From positions 4,092,001-4,156,000 of the forward strand of contig JAFEKX020000001.1 in the NCBI GenBank assembly GCA_016893485.2: 64,000 nucleotides of DNA, read 5' to 3'. The DNA is from Streptomyces sp. P3. GTDB taxonomy: Bacteria > Actinomycetota > Actinomycetes > Streptomycetales > Streptomycetaceae. The notes under the pieces were generated by a model. The model saw nothing but the letters and a program-made list of their open reading frames with translations, had not been told where the DNA came from and made no database searches. Below are positions 28,582-39,400 of this stretch, piece after piece (the stretch's first letter is position 1; each line of letters begins with the position of its first letter). The position numbers were made by a program, and so were the translations under genes.

Positions 28582-29417
28582 CTAGCGCTTCTTGTTCGTC
28601 TTGCGGCGGCGGACGATGTACTTGCTCGATGCCTTCTTCGGCGAGCGAGTACGACCCTCCTTCTGACCCCACGGGGAGACCGGGTGGCGACCACCGGAGG
28701 TCTTGCCCTCACCACCACCGTGCGGGTGGTCGACCGGGTTCATCGCAACACCGCGGACGGACGGGCGGACGCCCAGCCAACGCTTGCGGCCTGCCTTGCC
28801 CCAGTTGATGTTGCTCTGCTCGGCGTTGCCGACCTCGCCGACCGTGGCGCGGCAGCGCTGGTCGACCAGGCGGATCTCACCGGAGGGCATACGAAGGTGG
28901 GCCATCGAGCCCTCCTTCGCGAGCAGCTGCACCGAGGCACCGGCGGAGCGGGCGAACTTGGCGCCGCCACCGGGACGGAGCTCGATCGCGTGGATCGTGG
29001 TACCGACCGGGATGTTGCGGAGCGCCAGGTTGTTGCCCGGCTTGATGTCGGCCCCGGGACCGTTCTCGACGCGGTCGCCCTGCGACAGGTTGCGGGGGCG
29101 AGGATGTAGCGCTTCTCGCCGTCCGCGTAGTGCAGCAGCGCGATGCGCGCGGTGCGGTTGGGGTCGTACTCGATGTGCGCGACCTTCGCGGGCACGCCGT
29201 CCTTGTCATGGCGACGGAAGTCGATGACGCGGTAGGCGCGCTTGTGTCCGCCACCCTGGTGGCGAACGGTCACACGACCGGAATTGTTACGGCCGCCCTT
29301 GCTGTGCAGCGGGCGAACCAGCGACTTCTCCGGCGTGGACCGCGTGACCTCGACGAAGTCGGCGACGCTGGAGCCACGGCGGCCCGGCGTAGTCGGCTTG
29401 TACTTGCGGATTCCCAT
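28582..29417 (-). CDS. rplB: 50S ribosomal protein L2 (frame broken)
   Basis: MGIRKYKPTTPGRRGSSV start; the peptidyl-transferase-proximal segment RGVAMNPVDHPHGGGEG is intact. One base missing in the G run 29094-29098; restored length 278 aa. Confidence 0.97.
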
Positions 29418-29467
29418 TGTCTCTCAGTCCTCGGAACTTTCCCGATTATCTGGACGCTCCGACCCGC

Positions 29468-29887
29468 TTACGCGGACGGACCGCCGAAGATGTCGATACG
29501 GTCGCCCTCAGCGAGGGTCACAATCGCGCGCTTCGAGCCCGCGCGCTGACCGAAACCGGTCTTGGTGCGCTTGCGCTTGCCCTGGCGGTTGATCGTGTTG
29601 ACCCCGGTGACCTTGACCGAGAAGACCGCCTGGACGGCCTGCTTGATCTGGGTCTTGTTGGCGCCCGGGGCCACGATGAAGGTGTACTTGCCCTCGTCGA
29701 GGAGCGCGTAGCTCTTCTCCGAGACGACCGGCTTCAGCAGCACGTCACGGGGGTCCGTGAACGACTTGCTGATCGGGGTCTCGACGGTGTTCTTGCCCTC
29801 GGCCTCGTGACGCTTCGCTTTGGCGACGCGCGCGGCCTTGGCGGCCTTGGCCGCCTTGGAGGCAATACTCGGGTGACGCGTAGCCAT
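29468..29887 (-). CDS. rplW: 50S ribosomal protein L23
   Basis: Intact, 139 aa. A Lys/Ala-rich N-terminal extension (residues 1-40) precedes the conserved LLKPVVSEKSYALLDEGKYT core that docks SRP and trigger factor at the tunnel exit. TGATG overlap with rplD. Confidence 0.97.
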   Translation of the reverse strand: MATRHPSIASKAAKAAKAARVAKAKRHEAEGKNTVETPISKSFTDPRDVLLKPVVSEKSYALLDEGKYTFIVAPGANKTQIKQAVQAVFSVKVTGVNTINRQGKRKRTKTGFGQRAGSKRAIVTLAEGDRIDIFGGPSA

Positions 29888-30543
29888 CAGGCTTCGCTCC
29901 CTTCGGTGTCAGCGGCCTGGGGGCCAGACACGAAGGACTCGAAAGCGGCCTGGGTGAAGACCACGTCGTCCGAGACGAGAACGTCGTACGTGTTCAGCTG
30001 GCCCGGCTCCAGGATGTGGACCTGGGGCAGGTTGCGCGCGGAAAGCAGCGCGGCCTCGTCGGAGCGCTCGATGACCAGGAGCACGTTCTTGCGCTCGCTG
30101 ACCTTGCCGAGGAAGCTCTTGGCGGCCTTGGTGGAGGGGGTCTCGCCCTCGATCACGCCGGTGACGACGTGGATACGAGCGTTGCGGGCCCGGTCGGTGA
30201 GGGCGTGGCGCAGGGCCGCGGCCTTCATCTTCTTCGGGGTCCGCTGCGAGTAGTCGCGCGGCGTCGGGCCGTGCACGACGCCACCGCCGGCGAACTGCGG
30301 GGCGCGGGTCGAACCCTGACGGGCGCGGCCGGTGCCCTTCTGGCGGTACGGCTTCTTACCACCACCGCGGACCTCGCCACGACGCTTGACCTTGTGCGTG
30401 CCCTGACGGGCGGCGGCCAGCTGTGCGACGACGACCTGGTGAAGCAGCGGGATGCTGATCTTCTCTACGTCGAAGATCTCGGCCGGGAGCTCTACAGTCC
30501 CGGCGGTGTCGCCGGAGGGCGACAGAATGTCAATGGTGCTCAT
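29887..30543 (-). CDS. rplD: 50S ribosomal protein L4
   Basis: Intact, 218 aa; tunnel loop KPYRQKGTGRARQGSTR. In gamma-proteobacteria L4 represses the S10 operon; whether it does so here is unknown. Confidence 0.98.
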   Translation of the reverse strand: MSTIDILSPSGDTAGTVELPAEIFDVEKISIPLLHQVVVAQLAAARQGTHKVKRRGEVRGGGKKPYRQKGTGRARQGSTRAPQFAGGGVVHGPTPRDYSQRTPKKMKAAALRHALTDRARNARIHVVTGVIEGETPSTKAAKSFLGKVSERKNVLLVIERSDEAALLSARNLPQVHILEPGQLNTYDVLVSDDVVFTQAAFESFVSGPQAADTEGSEA

Positions 30544-30548
30544 AGTCC

Positions 30549-31193
30549 TCAGGCCCCCTTGGCCGCGGTACGGACCAGGACGAGGCCGCCGTTCGGACCC
30601 GGGATGGCTCCCTTGATGAGGAGCAGTCCCTTCTCCGCGTCAACAGCGTGAACGGTCAGGTTCTGGGTGGTGACCCGCTCGTTGCCCATGCGGCCCGCCA
30701 TGCGGACGCCCTTGAACACACGACCCGGGGTGGCACAGCCACCGATGGAGCCGGGAGAGCGGTGCTTGCGCTGGACACCGTGACCGGCGCCGAGGCCACG
30801 GAAGTTGTGGCGCTTCATGACACCGGCGAAGCCCTTGCCCTTGCTCTTGCCGGTCACGTCGACCTTGACGCCGGCCTCGAACACCTCAGCGGTGATCTCC
30901 TGGCCGAGCGTGTACTCGGAGGCGCCCGCGGTGCGGATCTCGACGAGGTGGCGACGCGGCGTGACATCGGCCTTGGCGAAGTGGCCCTTGAGGGGCTTGT
31001 TCACCTTGCGCGGGTCGATCTCGCCGAAGGCGATCTGGACCGACTCGTAGCCGTCACTGTCGTTCGTACGGACCTGGGTCACGACGTTCGGGCCGGCCTT
31101 GACGACGGTGACCGGAACAACACGGTTGTTCTCGTCCCACACCTGCGTCATGCCGAGCTTCTCGCCCAGGATGCCCTTGATCTGCTTAGCCAT
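30549..31193 (-). CDS. rplC: 50S ribosomal protein L3
   Basis: Intact, 214 aa; MAKQIKGILGEKLGMTQVW and GHGVQRKHRSPGSIGGCATP, the loop reaching the peptidyl-transferase centre. Confidence 0.98.
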   Translation of the reverse strand: MAKQIKGILGEKLGMTQVWDENNRVVPVTVVKAGPNVVTQVRTNDSDGYESVQIAFGEIDPRKVNKPLKGHFAKADVTPRRHLVEIRTAGASEYTLGQEITAEVFEAGVKVDVTGKSKGKGFAGVMKRHNFRGLGAGHGVQRKHRSPGSIGGCATPGRVFKGVRMAGRMGNERVTTQNLTVHAVDAEKGLLLIKGAIPGPNGGLVLVRTAAKGA

Positions 31194-31210
31194 CTTCAGC
31201 TCACCGGCCC

Positions 31211-31519
31211 CTAGAGCTTGATCTCGATGTCGACACCGGCCGGGAGGTCGAGTCGCATCAGAGAGTCAACGGTCTTGGGGGTGGGGTCGAGGATGTCGAT
31301 CAGGCGCTTGTGCGTGCGCATCTCGAAGTGCTCGCGCGAGTCCTTGTACTTGTGCGGCGACTTGATGACGCAGTACACGTTCTTCTCAGTGGGCAGCGGC
31401 ACCGGGCCCGCGACCGACGCACCAGTGCGCGTCACCGTCTCGACGATCTTCTTCGCCGAGGAGTCGATGACCTCGTGGTCGTAGGCCTTGAGCCGGATGC
31501 GGATCTTCTGTCCCGCCAT
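31211..31519 (-). CDS. rpsJ: 30S ribosomal protein S10
   Basis: Intact, 102 aa; MAGQKIRIRLKAYDHEVID to DIEIKL. First gene of the S10 operon; it is preceded by a long leader (31520-31900) containing a hairpin shared with the rpsL leader. Confidence 0.98.
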   Translation of the reverse strand: MAGQKIRIRLKAYDHEVIDSSAKKIVETVTRTGASVAGPVPLPTEKNVYCVIKSPHKYKDSREHFEMRTHKRLIDILDPTPKTVDSLMRLDLPAGVDIEIKL

Positions 31520-31589
31520 GGCTACTCAGTAGTCCTGTCTCTAGTAACGCTCTGCACCCCGGTGTGCCCTTCTGCTCTCTTCGATTCCT

Positions 31590-31614
31590 CCGACCCACGC
31601 GGTCGGGTGTGTCG
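31590..31614 (-). promoter_or_regulatory. Shared leader hairpin, copy 1 (rpsJ)
   Basis: CCGACC-CACGC-GGTCGG followed by GTGTGTCG as read on plus; on the coding strand the RNA would be CGACACAC then a CCGACC/GGTCGG stem. The same 25 bases occur at 44220-44244 before rpsL. Here it ends 71 bp before the rpsJ start. Confidence 0.7.
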
Positions 31615-31911
31615 CGCTCTCGCCGACACAGAAGTCCCATATACGGAACTTCCCTGCTGGGAAAGCACGGCCCTTCCGGAACCGCAAGCCGAGGGCGAAG
31701 AAGCCCACCGGGTGCCTGGCCGGCGCCGCACTGACACTTCCCGAAAGATTCCCGTACGTCCGTCCCAGCGCTGCCGTGAGGCAGTTGGGACGACGAGTAC
31801 CGTGGGACTCGCTTCCGGTCCTCCCGACGGGAGGCGCGCAGCATCAACACTCGACCGAGCAACTCCGACAGTCTGCCATATGGCGCAGGCGGCTGGCCAA
31901 TCGGGGCGTAG

Positions 31912-31938
31912 AGATTACCCCGGAGTGACGCAGGTCAA
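31912..31938 (-). promoter_or_regulatory. Candidate promoter of the S10 operon
   Basis: On the minus strand TTGACC (31938-31933) is followed after 15 bp by TAATCT (31917-31912). The boxes match the vegetative HrdB consensus but the spacer is 2 bp short; a missing base, common in this sequence, could explain part of that. Confidence 0.4.
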
Positions 31939-32080
31939 ACACACGCTCCCGCGACCGCCGCCCACCGGGGGTTTTCCTCACCCCGAAGCACGGGTGTGCC
32001 GGATGGCCGGGACGGCGTCCGGGCGGCCACGGTGATGAGGCACACAGATGTGCGCAGCCGCATCACGGGGAGAACAGAAC

Positions 32081-33531
32081 GTGCGTATCACCACCGCGTC
32101 CACAGCCGCCGCCCTGACCCTGCTCCTCACCGCGGGCCTCGCGGCCCCGGCCACGGCCTCCAGTGGCGAAGGCCGCCCCTCGGCCGACGGCCTGTGGCGG
32201 ATGGACGGCTACGGCACGGTCGTCGCCGTCACCGACAGGACGTACCAGGAGTACCAGACCACCGCCGTGAGCTGCCTCAAGGGCGACACCGCCCGGCGGA
32301 CGGGCCCGGGGACGTACACGGTGAAGGGCGACGTCCTGACGGTCACCCTGGGCAGGGACGCGGACCACGCGTCGGTGGCGACGGCGAGCTCCGCGGGCCA
32401 CAAACAACTCCACCGCATCGGCGCACTGCCGCCGACCTGCACGAACCACCTGCCGCCGGACCCGCTGACCTCCTTCGACGTCTTCTGGCAGTCCTTCGAG
32501 GAGAACTACCCCTTCTTCGCGGCGAAGGGCGTCGACTGGCGGGCGGTGCGGGCCGCGTACCGCCCGCGGGTCCACGCGGACACGAGCAGGGCGGAACTGT
32601 TCGACATCTTCAGCGCGATGGTGCGTCCGCTGCACGACGCGCACGTCGTGGTCCAGGACGGCGACCACCTGTTCGGCACGGGCCGCCCCGGCACGGAGCT
32701 GCCCAGCCCCCAACTGGACGCCAGGACAAAGAAGTTCATCGAGCAACACGACCTGACGGGCGCGCCGTACCACCAAGACTTCGCCAACGGCCGCATCACG
32801 TACGCGGATCTACGCGGCGACGACCACCTCGGCTACCTCCGCATCTCGGGCTTCGGCGGCTACCTCCCCAGGAGGAGGCGTCCTACGAGTCCCAACTGAC
32901 GGAACTCGACAGGGCGTTGAACACGATCCTCACCCCGGGACGGGTAGGCCGGCTGCAGGGCCTGATCATCGACCTCCGGGTGAACGGCGGCGGCTCCGAC
33001 GCCATGGGCCTCCACATCGCGTCCCGCCTGACGGACACCCCGTACATCGCGTACACGAAGCGCGCCCGCAACGACCCGACGAACCCGTCCCACCACACCC
33101 GCCCCGAACAGATCCCGGTACTCCCGTCGAAGTCCCCCCACTACACGGGCCCGCTCGCCATCCTGACCGGCGGCTCGACGGTAAGCGCAGGCGAGACCTT
33201 CACCCAGGCCCTCCTGTCCCGCCCCGGCACAACAATCCGCATCGGCCAACCCACCCAGGGCGTCTTCTCGGACACCCTGACCCGCAAGCTCCCCAACGGC
33301 ATGGCGGCCTGGCTCCCGAACGAGGAGTTCCTGACCGACACCGGCCGAACGTTCGACGGAACGGGGATCCCACCGGAGGTACGGGTGCCGGTGTTCACGG
33401 AGGAGGAGTTCGGGGCGGGGCGGGATTCCGGGTTTTCGGTGGGGGTACGGATGCTGAGCCACGGCGAGTTCAGGGGGCCGCACGGTCACTTGCATCCCAA
33501 CGTCTTGAGAGGGTCGGTCGCCGGAAAGTAG
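32081..33531 (+). CDS. Secreted S41-family (tail-specific) peptidase (frame broken)
   Basis: GTG start at 32081 after GGGGAGAAC gives a signal peptide (VRITTASTAAALTLLLTA, cut near ATAS). A middle domain (FDVFWQSFEENYPFF) resembles the tricorn/CtpA-like N-terminal helical region. The S41 catalytic domain shows LIIDLRVNGGGSDAMG and LTGGSTVSAGETF with the nucleophile serine in STVSAGE, and GQPTQGVFSD. One base missing at 32866-32869; restored length about 483 aa. Probably an extracellular protease; substrate unknown. Its last 46 bp overlap the convergent lipoprotein gene. Confidence 0.85.
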
Positions 33532-34016
33532 GCCCGCATGAACGTCTCGATGTCCTTGCGATGGGTCTGGTCCGTGAGGCGGATTTGGGGGACTTGGAGG
33601 GTGAGGGTGAAGTAGTCGCCACCCTTGGTTTTGCAGGGGGCGATGGAGATGGCTCCGTCTGCACCGACGATTGTCTTGTAAGCGAAGTCGATCTCTCGTG
33701 GTTCTCGGACTCCCGAGACCGAACCGGTGTCCGTCGCCAGGTACATGAGGTCCCTCGCCGTGTCATCCCAGGAGAAGCGGAAATCGAGCACGGGGTCGCG
33801 CCCGGAGAGAAGCACGCAAGGTGCGGTGATTGCCTCGGACCGATCGACTCGGGTGAACTCGCTCAAATCATCTGTGGATGTCAAGAGCGGGCGAGTGACA
33901 GCGGGATTGATGGGCGTACCGCAAATAGCTCCTGGAAGTTCATGACTGCTGGAGGAGCTACAGGACACCACGAGTACGGAAATCGCCAATGCGATCAGGA
34001 ACTGACGAAAATTCAC
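33486..34016 (-). CDS. Lipoprotein
   Basis: Intact, 176 aa. GTG start at 34016 overlaps the stop of the large upstream gene (GTGA), so the two are coupled. The signal peptide ends in a lipobox LVVSC (Cys about residue 19), predicting lipid anchoring outside the membrane. The mature part contains three further cysteines. No family recognised; as the last gene after a WXG-like protein and a large WXG/DUF6571-like protein it may be a partner or immunity-like factor (inference). GC content is lower than in neighbours, suggesting recent acquisition. Confidence 0.8.
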   Translation of the reverse strand: MNFRQFLIALAISVLVVSCSSSSSHELPGAICGTPINPAVTRPLLTSTDDLSEFTRVDRSEAITAPCVLLSGRDPVLDFRFSWDDTARDLMYLATDTGSVSGVREPREIDFAYKTIVGADGAISIAPCKTKGGDYFTLTLQVPQIRLTDQTHRKDIETFMRAYFPATDPLKTLGCK

Positions 34017-36044
34017 TTCGGCTGCTCTCCGGACATGCCAGTTGCCTGCGCAATTCCTTCTCGTGCTGACTTGTTGACCTCAGCCTTGGGGTCGTAATAG
34101 GAATCGCCATCCGTATGGTGAGTTCGCTTCCACTCTTCCGCGAGTGCCATCAGTTGGCCGTTCCTCTTGGTGTACGCCTGGACGTTGGCGTTCGCCTGCT
34201 TATCGTCCAGCCGCCGCTGCTCATCAGCCAGCCACTGGTCCGTCACGTAGTCGAACCCCGTCTGGATATCGCCACTGGCCACGGGGATAAAACTGATCGC
34301 CTTGTCGAAGAACGGCTTGGTCTGGAACTCGGCGACCTTTGGGTCACCCGCAGCCTGGACCCGTGCCTCCTCCAGGAAGCCGACGGTTCGGCCGGCCCGG
34401 GTCAAGGACGCGGGTGAGTTCGAGTGGTCGTGGTGGATGTCCGACACCAGGGACTGGTTCATCCCGCCGTTCAACACCCCGTACGCACCCTCGTCCTTGG
34501 ACACCTGCTTCGCGACCTCGAAAAGCCGATGCTGGTCCAAGGGTGAATGGGCGACGTCGACCTCGCTCATGGCCGCATGCACAGTCCCCCGTGATCGACC
34601 AGAACGTTCGCCATCGGCCTCCGCAACGAAGGCGGGAACTCATCCCCGCTGTCCGACAGATACGTGAGCGCCGACTTGAACACCGCTTCATTCGTGGCCC
34701 GGTCCCCATGACGCACCCCACCCGGATCCGCAGGATCGATCCCCGTGGCCCCCGCCTGCAACGCCGCCCCGAATCCGGCCCGGTCGTCCCCGTCCAGCCG
34801 GGGCACATAATGACCGCCCTTGGAAACCCCCTCGTCGTTCAGGGTGACATTCCAGTCGCGGTCCTTCATCAGGTACTTCATGTGGGCGTCGGAATGGAGA
34901 TAACGCGCGGCCTCCGCAGGGTCACGGCTCATGATGCCGAGCATGCCGTCGACGGGGTCGTTGGCGAACCAACCCCCGCCCGCCCCGGCGTACGTACCCT
35001 TCACCCGCCAGATCCCGGGATGCTTCTTCTCCGCGGCGATCATGTCCCCGGTGAGGTCCTCGACCATTCCCGGGAGTAACCGTGGCCGTGCCGCATCAGC
35101 GTGACCAGTGACTGATAGCCGACCGCCTTGTCCAGGTGGAGACCCTGCGCGTCCGTGGCGTAGTGCTCGACGCCCGCGTGCCGCATCCCGGCACGCCACT
35201 TCCGGTACCACGCCGACTTCGTGTCCTTCGTCGCCGTGGCGAGGGCGTTCGCCAGGCCCGTCTCGATCGCCGAGTAGGAGCCGGTCCCCGCCCCGCCCTG
35301 GACGTGAATGCGGTCGTTCAGCTCGTTGGTGAGCTTCAGCGTGCCGGTGGGGCCCAGGTCGTCCAGGACCATCCGCGAGAACCCCTTGTCCTCGGCGTTG
35401 TCCCGGAACGACCTTTCCAGCTCGGCGAGTTGGGAGTCCGACAAGTCACCTCCCCGCTCAGTTTCCGCAGGTACCCTCCGCCTCCACCGCCTCGTACACC
35501 TCGACGTCGCCGACCGCCCGGCCGTTGAACCCCCGCCCACCCGCCAGCAGTTCGGAGTCGACCACCACCCCCGCCAACGCGACCCGGACGCCCTCATCCG
35601 CGTCCGTCACATCGCGTACCGCCTTGGTGATCCGGTCCTGCCACGGTTGTACGGACTTCGGGTCGCCGGGGTGTCCGGCTGGTCCGAACTCGGGCTCACC
35701 ACGCCGGAGTCGGAGACCTGCATGCCCGCCCGGACCGCGTCCCACCGTGCCGCCACCAACCGGCCCCGTAACTCCACGAAACGCTCGTGCGCGTCCCGGA
35801 GCAGCGAGGCGATCCCCTTGGCCTCCGTCTGCGCGTACTGGAACTCCTTCAGCGTGGTGTCGAAGCGGGCGTTGGCCGCGTCCGCGCTGAGCCCCGTCCA
35901 CGACGTGCCCATCGAGATGCCGTACACATCCCGTCGGTACGCCGTCTCCTGTTTCTCGAACTCGCCCGCCATGCCGTCCCAGCGCTCGGCCGCGGTGGTC
36001 AGCGCGGCAAGCTCGGTGGTCATGATCTCGTGATACGTCGGCAT
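34013..36044 (-). CDS. Large WXG-like/DUF6571-like protein (frame broken)
   Basis: ATG at 36044 gives MPTYHEIMTTELAALTTAA and a long helical N-terminus with WTGLSADAANARFD (about residue 52), a WXG-type turn as in type VII secretion substrates. The middle (LAELERSFRDNAEDKGFS, LGPTGTLKLTNELND) and C-terminal parts (GMLGIMSRDPAEAARYL) match what I recall of Streptomyces DUF6571-type proteins. Five missing bases (about 35670, two in 35460-35480, 35070, 34586-34590) scatter it over three frames; restored length about 678 aa. Second gene of the unit 36484-33486; the following lipoprotein overlaps it. Toxin or structural role unproven. Confidence 0.75.
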
Positions 36045-36091
36045 GTGCCCGGTCGCCCCAATAACTCCGCTGCCCCATCCGCCGGTTGACC

Positions 36092-36484
36092 TCAGTACGT
36101 GTCCAACGACGACCGCTCCCGCACCGCCGACCCCACCGCCAGATCCGTACTCGTCAGCACCGCGTTCCCGCTCCGCAACGCACCCTTCTCCGCTCCGAGC
36201 CGGTCCATCAGGTTCCGCACCTGGTCCGCCCACGCGCCGTGTGCCTTCTTCAGCGCGGCCGAAGTCACCCACCCGTCCCCGTCCTTCGCGGCAAACTCCC
36301 GTACAGCGGAGCCGTGTTCGTCGTCAGCCCACCGCCCCGCCGCCCGCGTACCGGGCTCGATGTGATCCTCGATCGACCGCGCCGCCGCCCGTTTCTCGCT
36401 CGGCGAGGACGCCAGCTTCCTCGGTGCCGAGACGCCCGGTTCGCTCGGCACACCCGACACACTCGACACGCTCGGCCCGCCCAC
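36092..36484 (-). CDS. Small WXG100-like protein
   Basis: 130 aa from the GTG at 36484, which follows GAGGAG. The C-terminal 90 residues are helical with DGWVTSAALKKAHGAWADQV and NLMDRLGAEKGALRSG, a pattern I know from small Streptomyces proteins encoded directly upstream of DUF6571-type proteins, consistent with a WXG100-fold secretion partner. Gap to the next gene is 47 bp. The ribosome-binding site lies next to the end of the GH115 gene (stop at 36498), so all four genes could be one transcript. Confidence 0.65.
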   Translation of the reverse strand: MGGPSVSSVSGVPSEPGVSAPRKLASSPSEKRAAARSIEDHIEPGTRAAGRWADDEHGSAVREFAAKDGDGWVTSAALKKAHGAWADQVRNLMDRLGAEKGALRSGNAVLTSTDLAVGSAVRERSSLDTY

Positions 36485-36497
36485 TGAGGTCTCCTCG

Positions 36498-39400
36498 CTA
36501 CACCCGCCGACTCTCCAACGGCCCCAGATACAGCGCCGGCAGACCCCCGTGTCGATCACGAGCCGCTGCAGCACCACCGTCGGGTCCACCATCCAGAACT
36601 TCAACCGGTGGACCCCGGCCTTCGTCACGGAGTGTTTCGTCGCCGTCGCGTTGACGTTGTCGGAGGTGTTGCGGGCCCACACGTCGTTCAACAGTCCGTC
36701 ATCTGCACCGATGTTGATGTCGACGGTCTGGATCGGACCGGCGTCGAGGGAGATGCCGTAGCGCAGACCGCCCGTCGGCAACGCAGGGTTACGGGGGACA
36801 GGTACGCCCACACCGTCACCTCGCCACCGGAAACCCCGGAAGCCAGGGCCGCCCCGGACGCCCCGGAAACCCCAGATGCCCCCTGACCCCACCGTCAGCA
36901 GACTCACCTCGTACTCCAGCCGCGGCGCCCCCGCCCCACCCGGTGTCTGCCGCGGCAGCGTCACCGGCCACGGTGTCATCCCCGACCCGGTCCGCCCGAT
37001 GCCCTCGATACGGCGCCATCCGCCGACCGCACGGTCGTAGTGCTCCCCGTCGATCGCCACGTACCCGCCCGCCTCCACGAACCCCCGCAGCCTCCGCCCG
37101 GACGGCCGCTCGGCGACGCACCCGACCGTCACCGATCCGCCGGCGCCGGTCACCGTCAGCTCCCCCTCGGCCCGGCCGACCGGCGCCTTCGTCCAGTCCA
37201 CCCGCACCTCGACCCGTACCTGCCGCCCGACCCGCCCCCGCGGCCGGTCCACCACCAACCACGGCACCGACACGTCGATCCGGTAGTCGAAGGCCGTACG
37301 ACCCCGGTTGAACACCTCGACGAACTGCTGCGGCCGTGTCTGATACGGACTGAGGGCCGGGAGTACGGCCGCACCCGTCCCACCAGGCCACGCCACCTCC
37401 GAACCGTCCACCGCCACCCCAGCCCCGCCGCCCCCGGCACCTCGATCCGCCGCACCGCGGGGAACAGCACATCCGGCAACGCCACGTTGTCCTTCTCCGG
37501 CTGCTGCCACCCGGCGTTGGGCCCGTACCGCTCCACATCCCCGTAGTCGATGTGCGGCTGGGTCTGGAAACCCCGCCATTTGCCGTTCGCCACCGCCGAG
37601 TTGAAGCGGTCGGCCAGCGCGAAGTCCTGCTCCAACCCCGCCTCCGCCACCTCCGCGAGGTCGTTCGTCGCGGCTCGGCCCTGCGTCGCGTACAGCAGGT
37701 TCGTGAACTCGGCCGCGCGCAGCCGTAGAGGTTGGCGGTGGCCTGCACCTGGTAGCCGACGAGTTCGAACCACGCGTCCCGGACCCCGGCCGGCAGCCGT
37801 CGGCCGATCCGTTCGGCCCGGCGTCCCAGCTCCCGCCACTCCTCGGTGACCCGCTCCACCTCCCGGTGCCCGAAGGCGAAGGGGGTCTGCTGGTCGTCGT
37901 AGACCACGCGGCCGTCGACGAGGGTGATCCGGCGGTTCAGCAGCTCCGGTTTGCGGCGGGCCTGCAACTGCCCGTACGACGCAAGCACCGAGGCGATCTC
38001 CTCGGCCTCGCCCGCGTCGAAGTTCTGCCGTGCGTAACGGAGTTCCCAGGCCGGAAGGTCGTCGGCGTCCCAATCCGCCGGGTTCCAGGCGTAGTTGAGG
38101 AAGAACTCGGTCGGCAGTTCGTTGCCCTTCAGGTCGCCGACGTTCGCCACCCACAGCCCGTGGTTCCCGTACGCGTGTGCCGCGTGCAGCTGCTCCCACA
38201 CGTTCCGCAGGTTCGCCGTGTCCACCCACTTGTAGTTCCGCCCGGCGCCCACGTAGTCGAAGTGGTAGTACAGGCCGAAGCCGCCGGCGCGGTCGCCGTC
38301 CGCAGCCTCCGGGTGCTTGCGGATGTTCCCCAGTTGTCGTCCGTGAGGACCACCGTGACGTCGTCCGGCGCCCTCAAACCCCGGTCCCAGTACCGCTGCA
38401 CCTCCTTGTACAGCGTCCACACCTGCGGGGTCTCCGCCGCCGGCCGGCCCGTCACCTCCTCGATGATCTGCCGTTGCGCCGCGATGATCTCCTGCATCAG
38501 CTCGATGCCGTCGCCGTCGGGGGAGGCTCGTGTCGCCGTTGCCGCGCATGCCGAGCGTGACGACGCCTTCGAAGCCCTGGTCGACCATGCGCTGGACTCC
38601 GGCCCGCCAATAGGCGCGTATCGCCTGGGAGTTGAGCCGGTACGACCACTCCCCCGTCCCGCCGTACGGATCGCGCCCCGGGGTCACGATCGCGCCCGAG
38701 GAGTCCCGGACGGCGGCCACGGCGTGCCGGTTCCACTCCTCGATGCCCCGCATCATGGGCGCTTCGTGCGACGTGCCCATGACAATTCCGTACTCGGAGG
38801 CCCGCCGGTGGTTCTCCGGGTCGTCCTCCGCGAACGCCCGGCCCCACACCGCCGGCCAGAGGTAGTTCCCCTTCAGCCGCAGCAGCACCTCGAAGACCTT
38901 GCCGTAGAAATCCGCGGTGAAGCCGCCGGATACCCCGGCGCCTTGCCGGGACCGAAGTACTCCGGCGCCCAGGTCCCCAGCGCCGGGTTCTCGTCGTTGA
39001 TGAAGAAGCCGCGGTACTTCACCGCCGGCGTCCCCTGCGAGTGCCGCCCCGGCCGCACCCACACCTCGTCGCGGTGCGTCGGCGGCACGTCGTCCCACCA
39101 GTGCCAGGGCGAGACCCCGATGCCGTACGAGACGTCGTAGGCACCGAAGATCGTGCCGCGCGGGTCGCTCCCCGCGATGACGAACGCCCGCCCCACCCCC
39201 GGCATCGGCCGCTCGACCACCGTCTGCAGCGAGGTCTCCCACCGGCCCCGCACCCCGGACACGTCCAGTCTCCCGGCGGCGACCAGACCGTCGATCAGCG
39301 CGCTGCGCCCGACCGTGCCGACCAGCACCACGTCACGCTCCCGCGCGAGCGCGCTGCCGGGGCGTACGCCGGTGACGCGTTCGATGTCGTCCCTCAGGTC

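Larger units (their letters stand above)
31520..32080. promoter_or_regulatory. S10 operon leader and upstream gap
   Basis: 561 bp without a convincing gene. On the minus strand it contains several hairpins: one around 31763-31792 (GTCCCA arms), one at about 31634-31656 (GAAGTCCC/GGAACTTC type) and the shared CCGACC/GGTCGG hairpin at 31591-31607. A long structured 5' leader of about 390 nt is likely. The plus-strand part near 32000-32080 contains only the upstream region of the S41 peptidase. Confidence 0.5.

Noticed and set aside
11836..31519. Many long plus-strand frames across the ribosomal operons
   Set aside because: High GC leaves few stops on the opposite strand; the minus-strand products are unmistakable ribosomal proteins with correct lengths and order.
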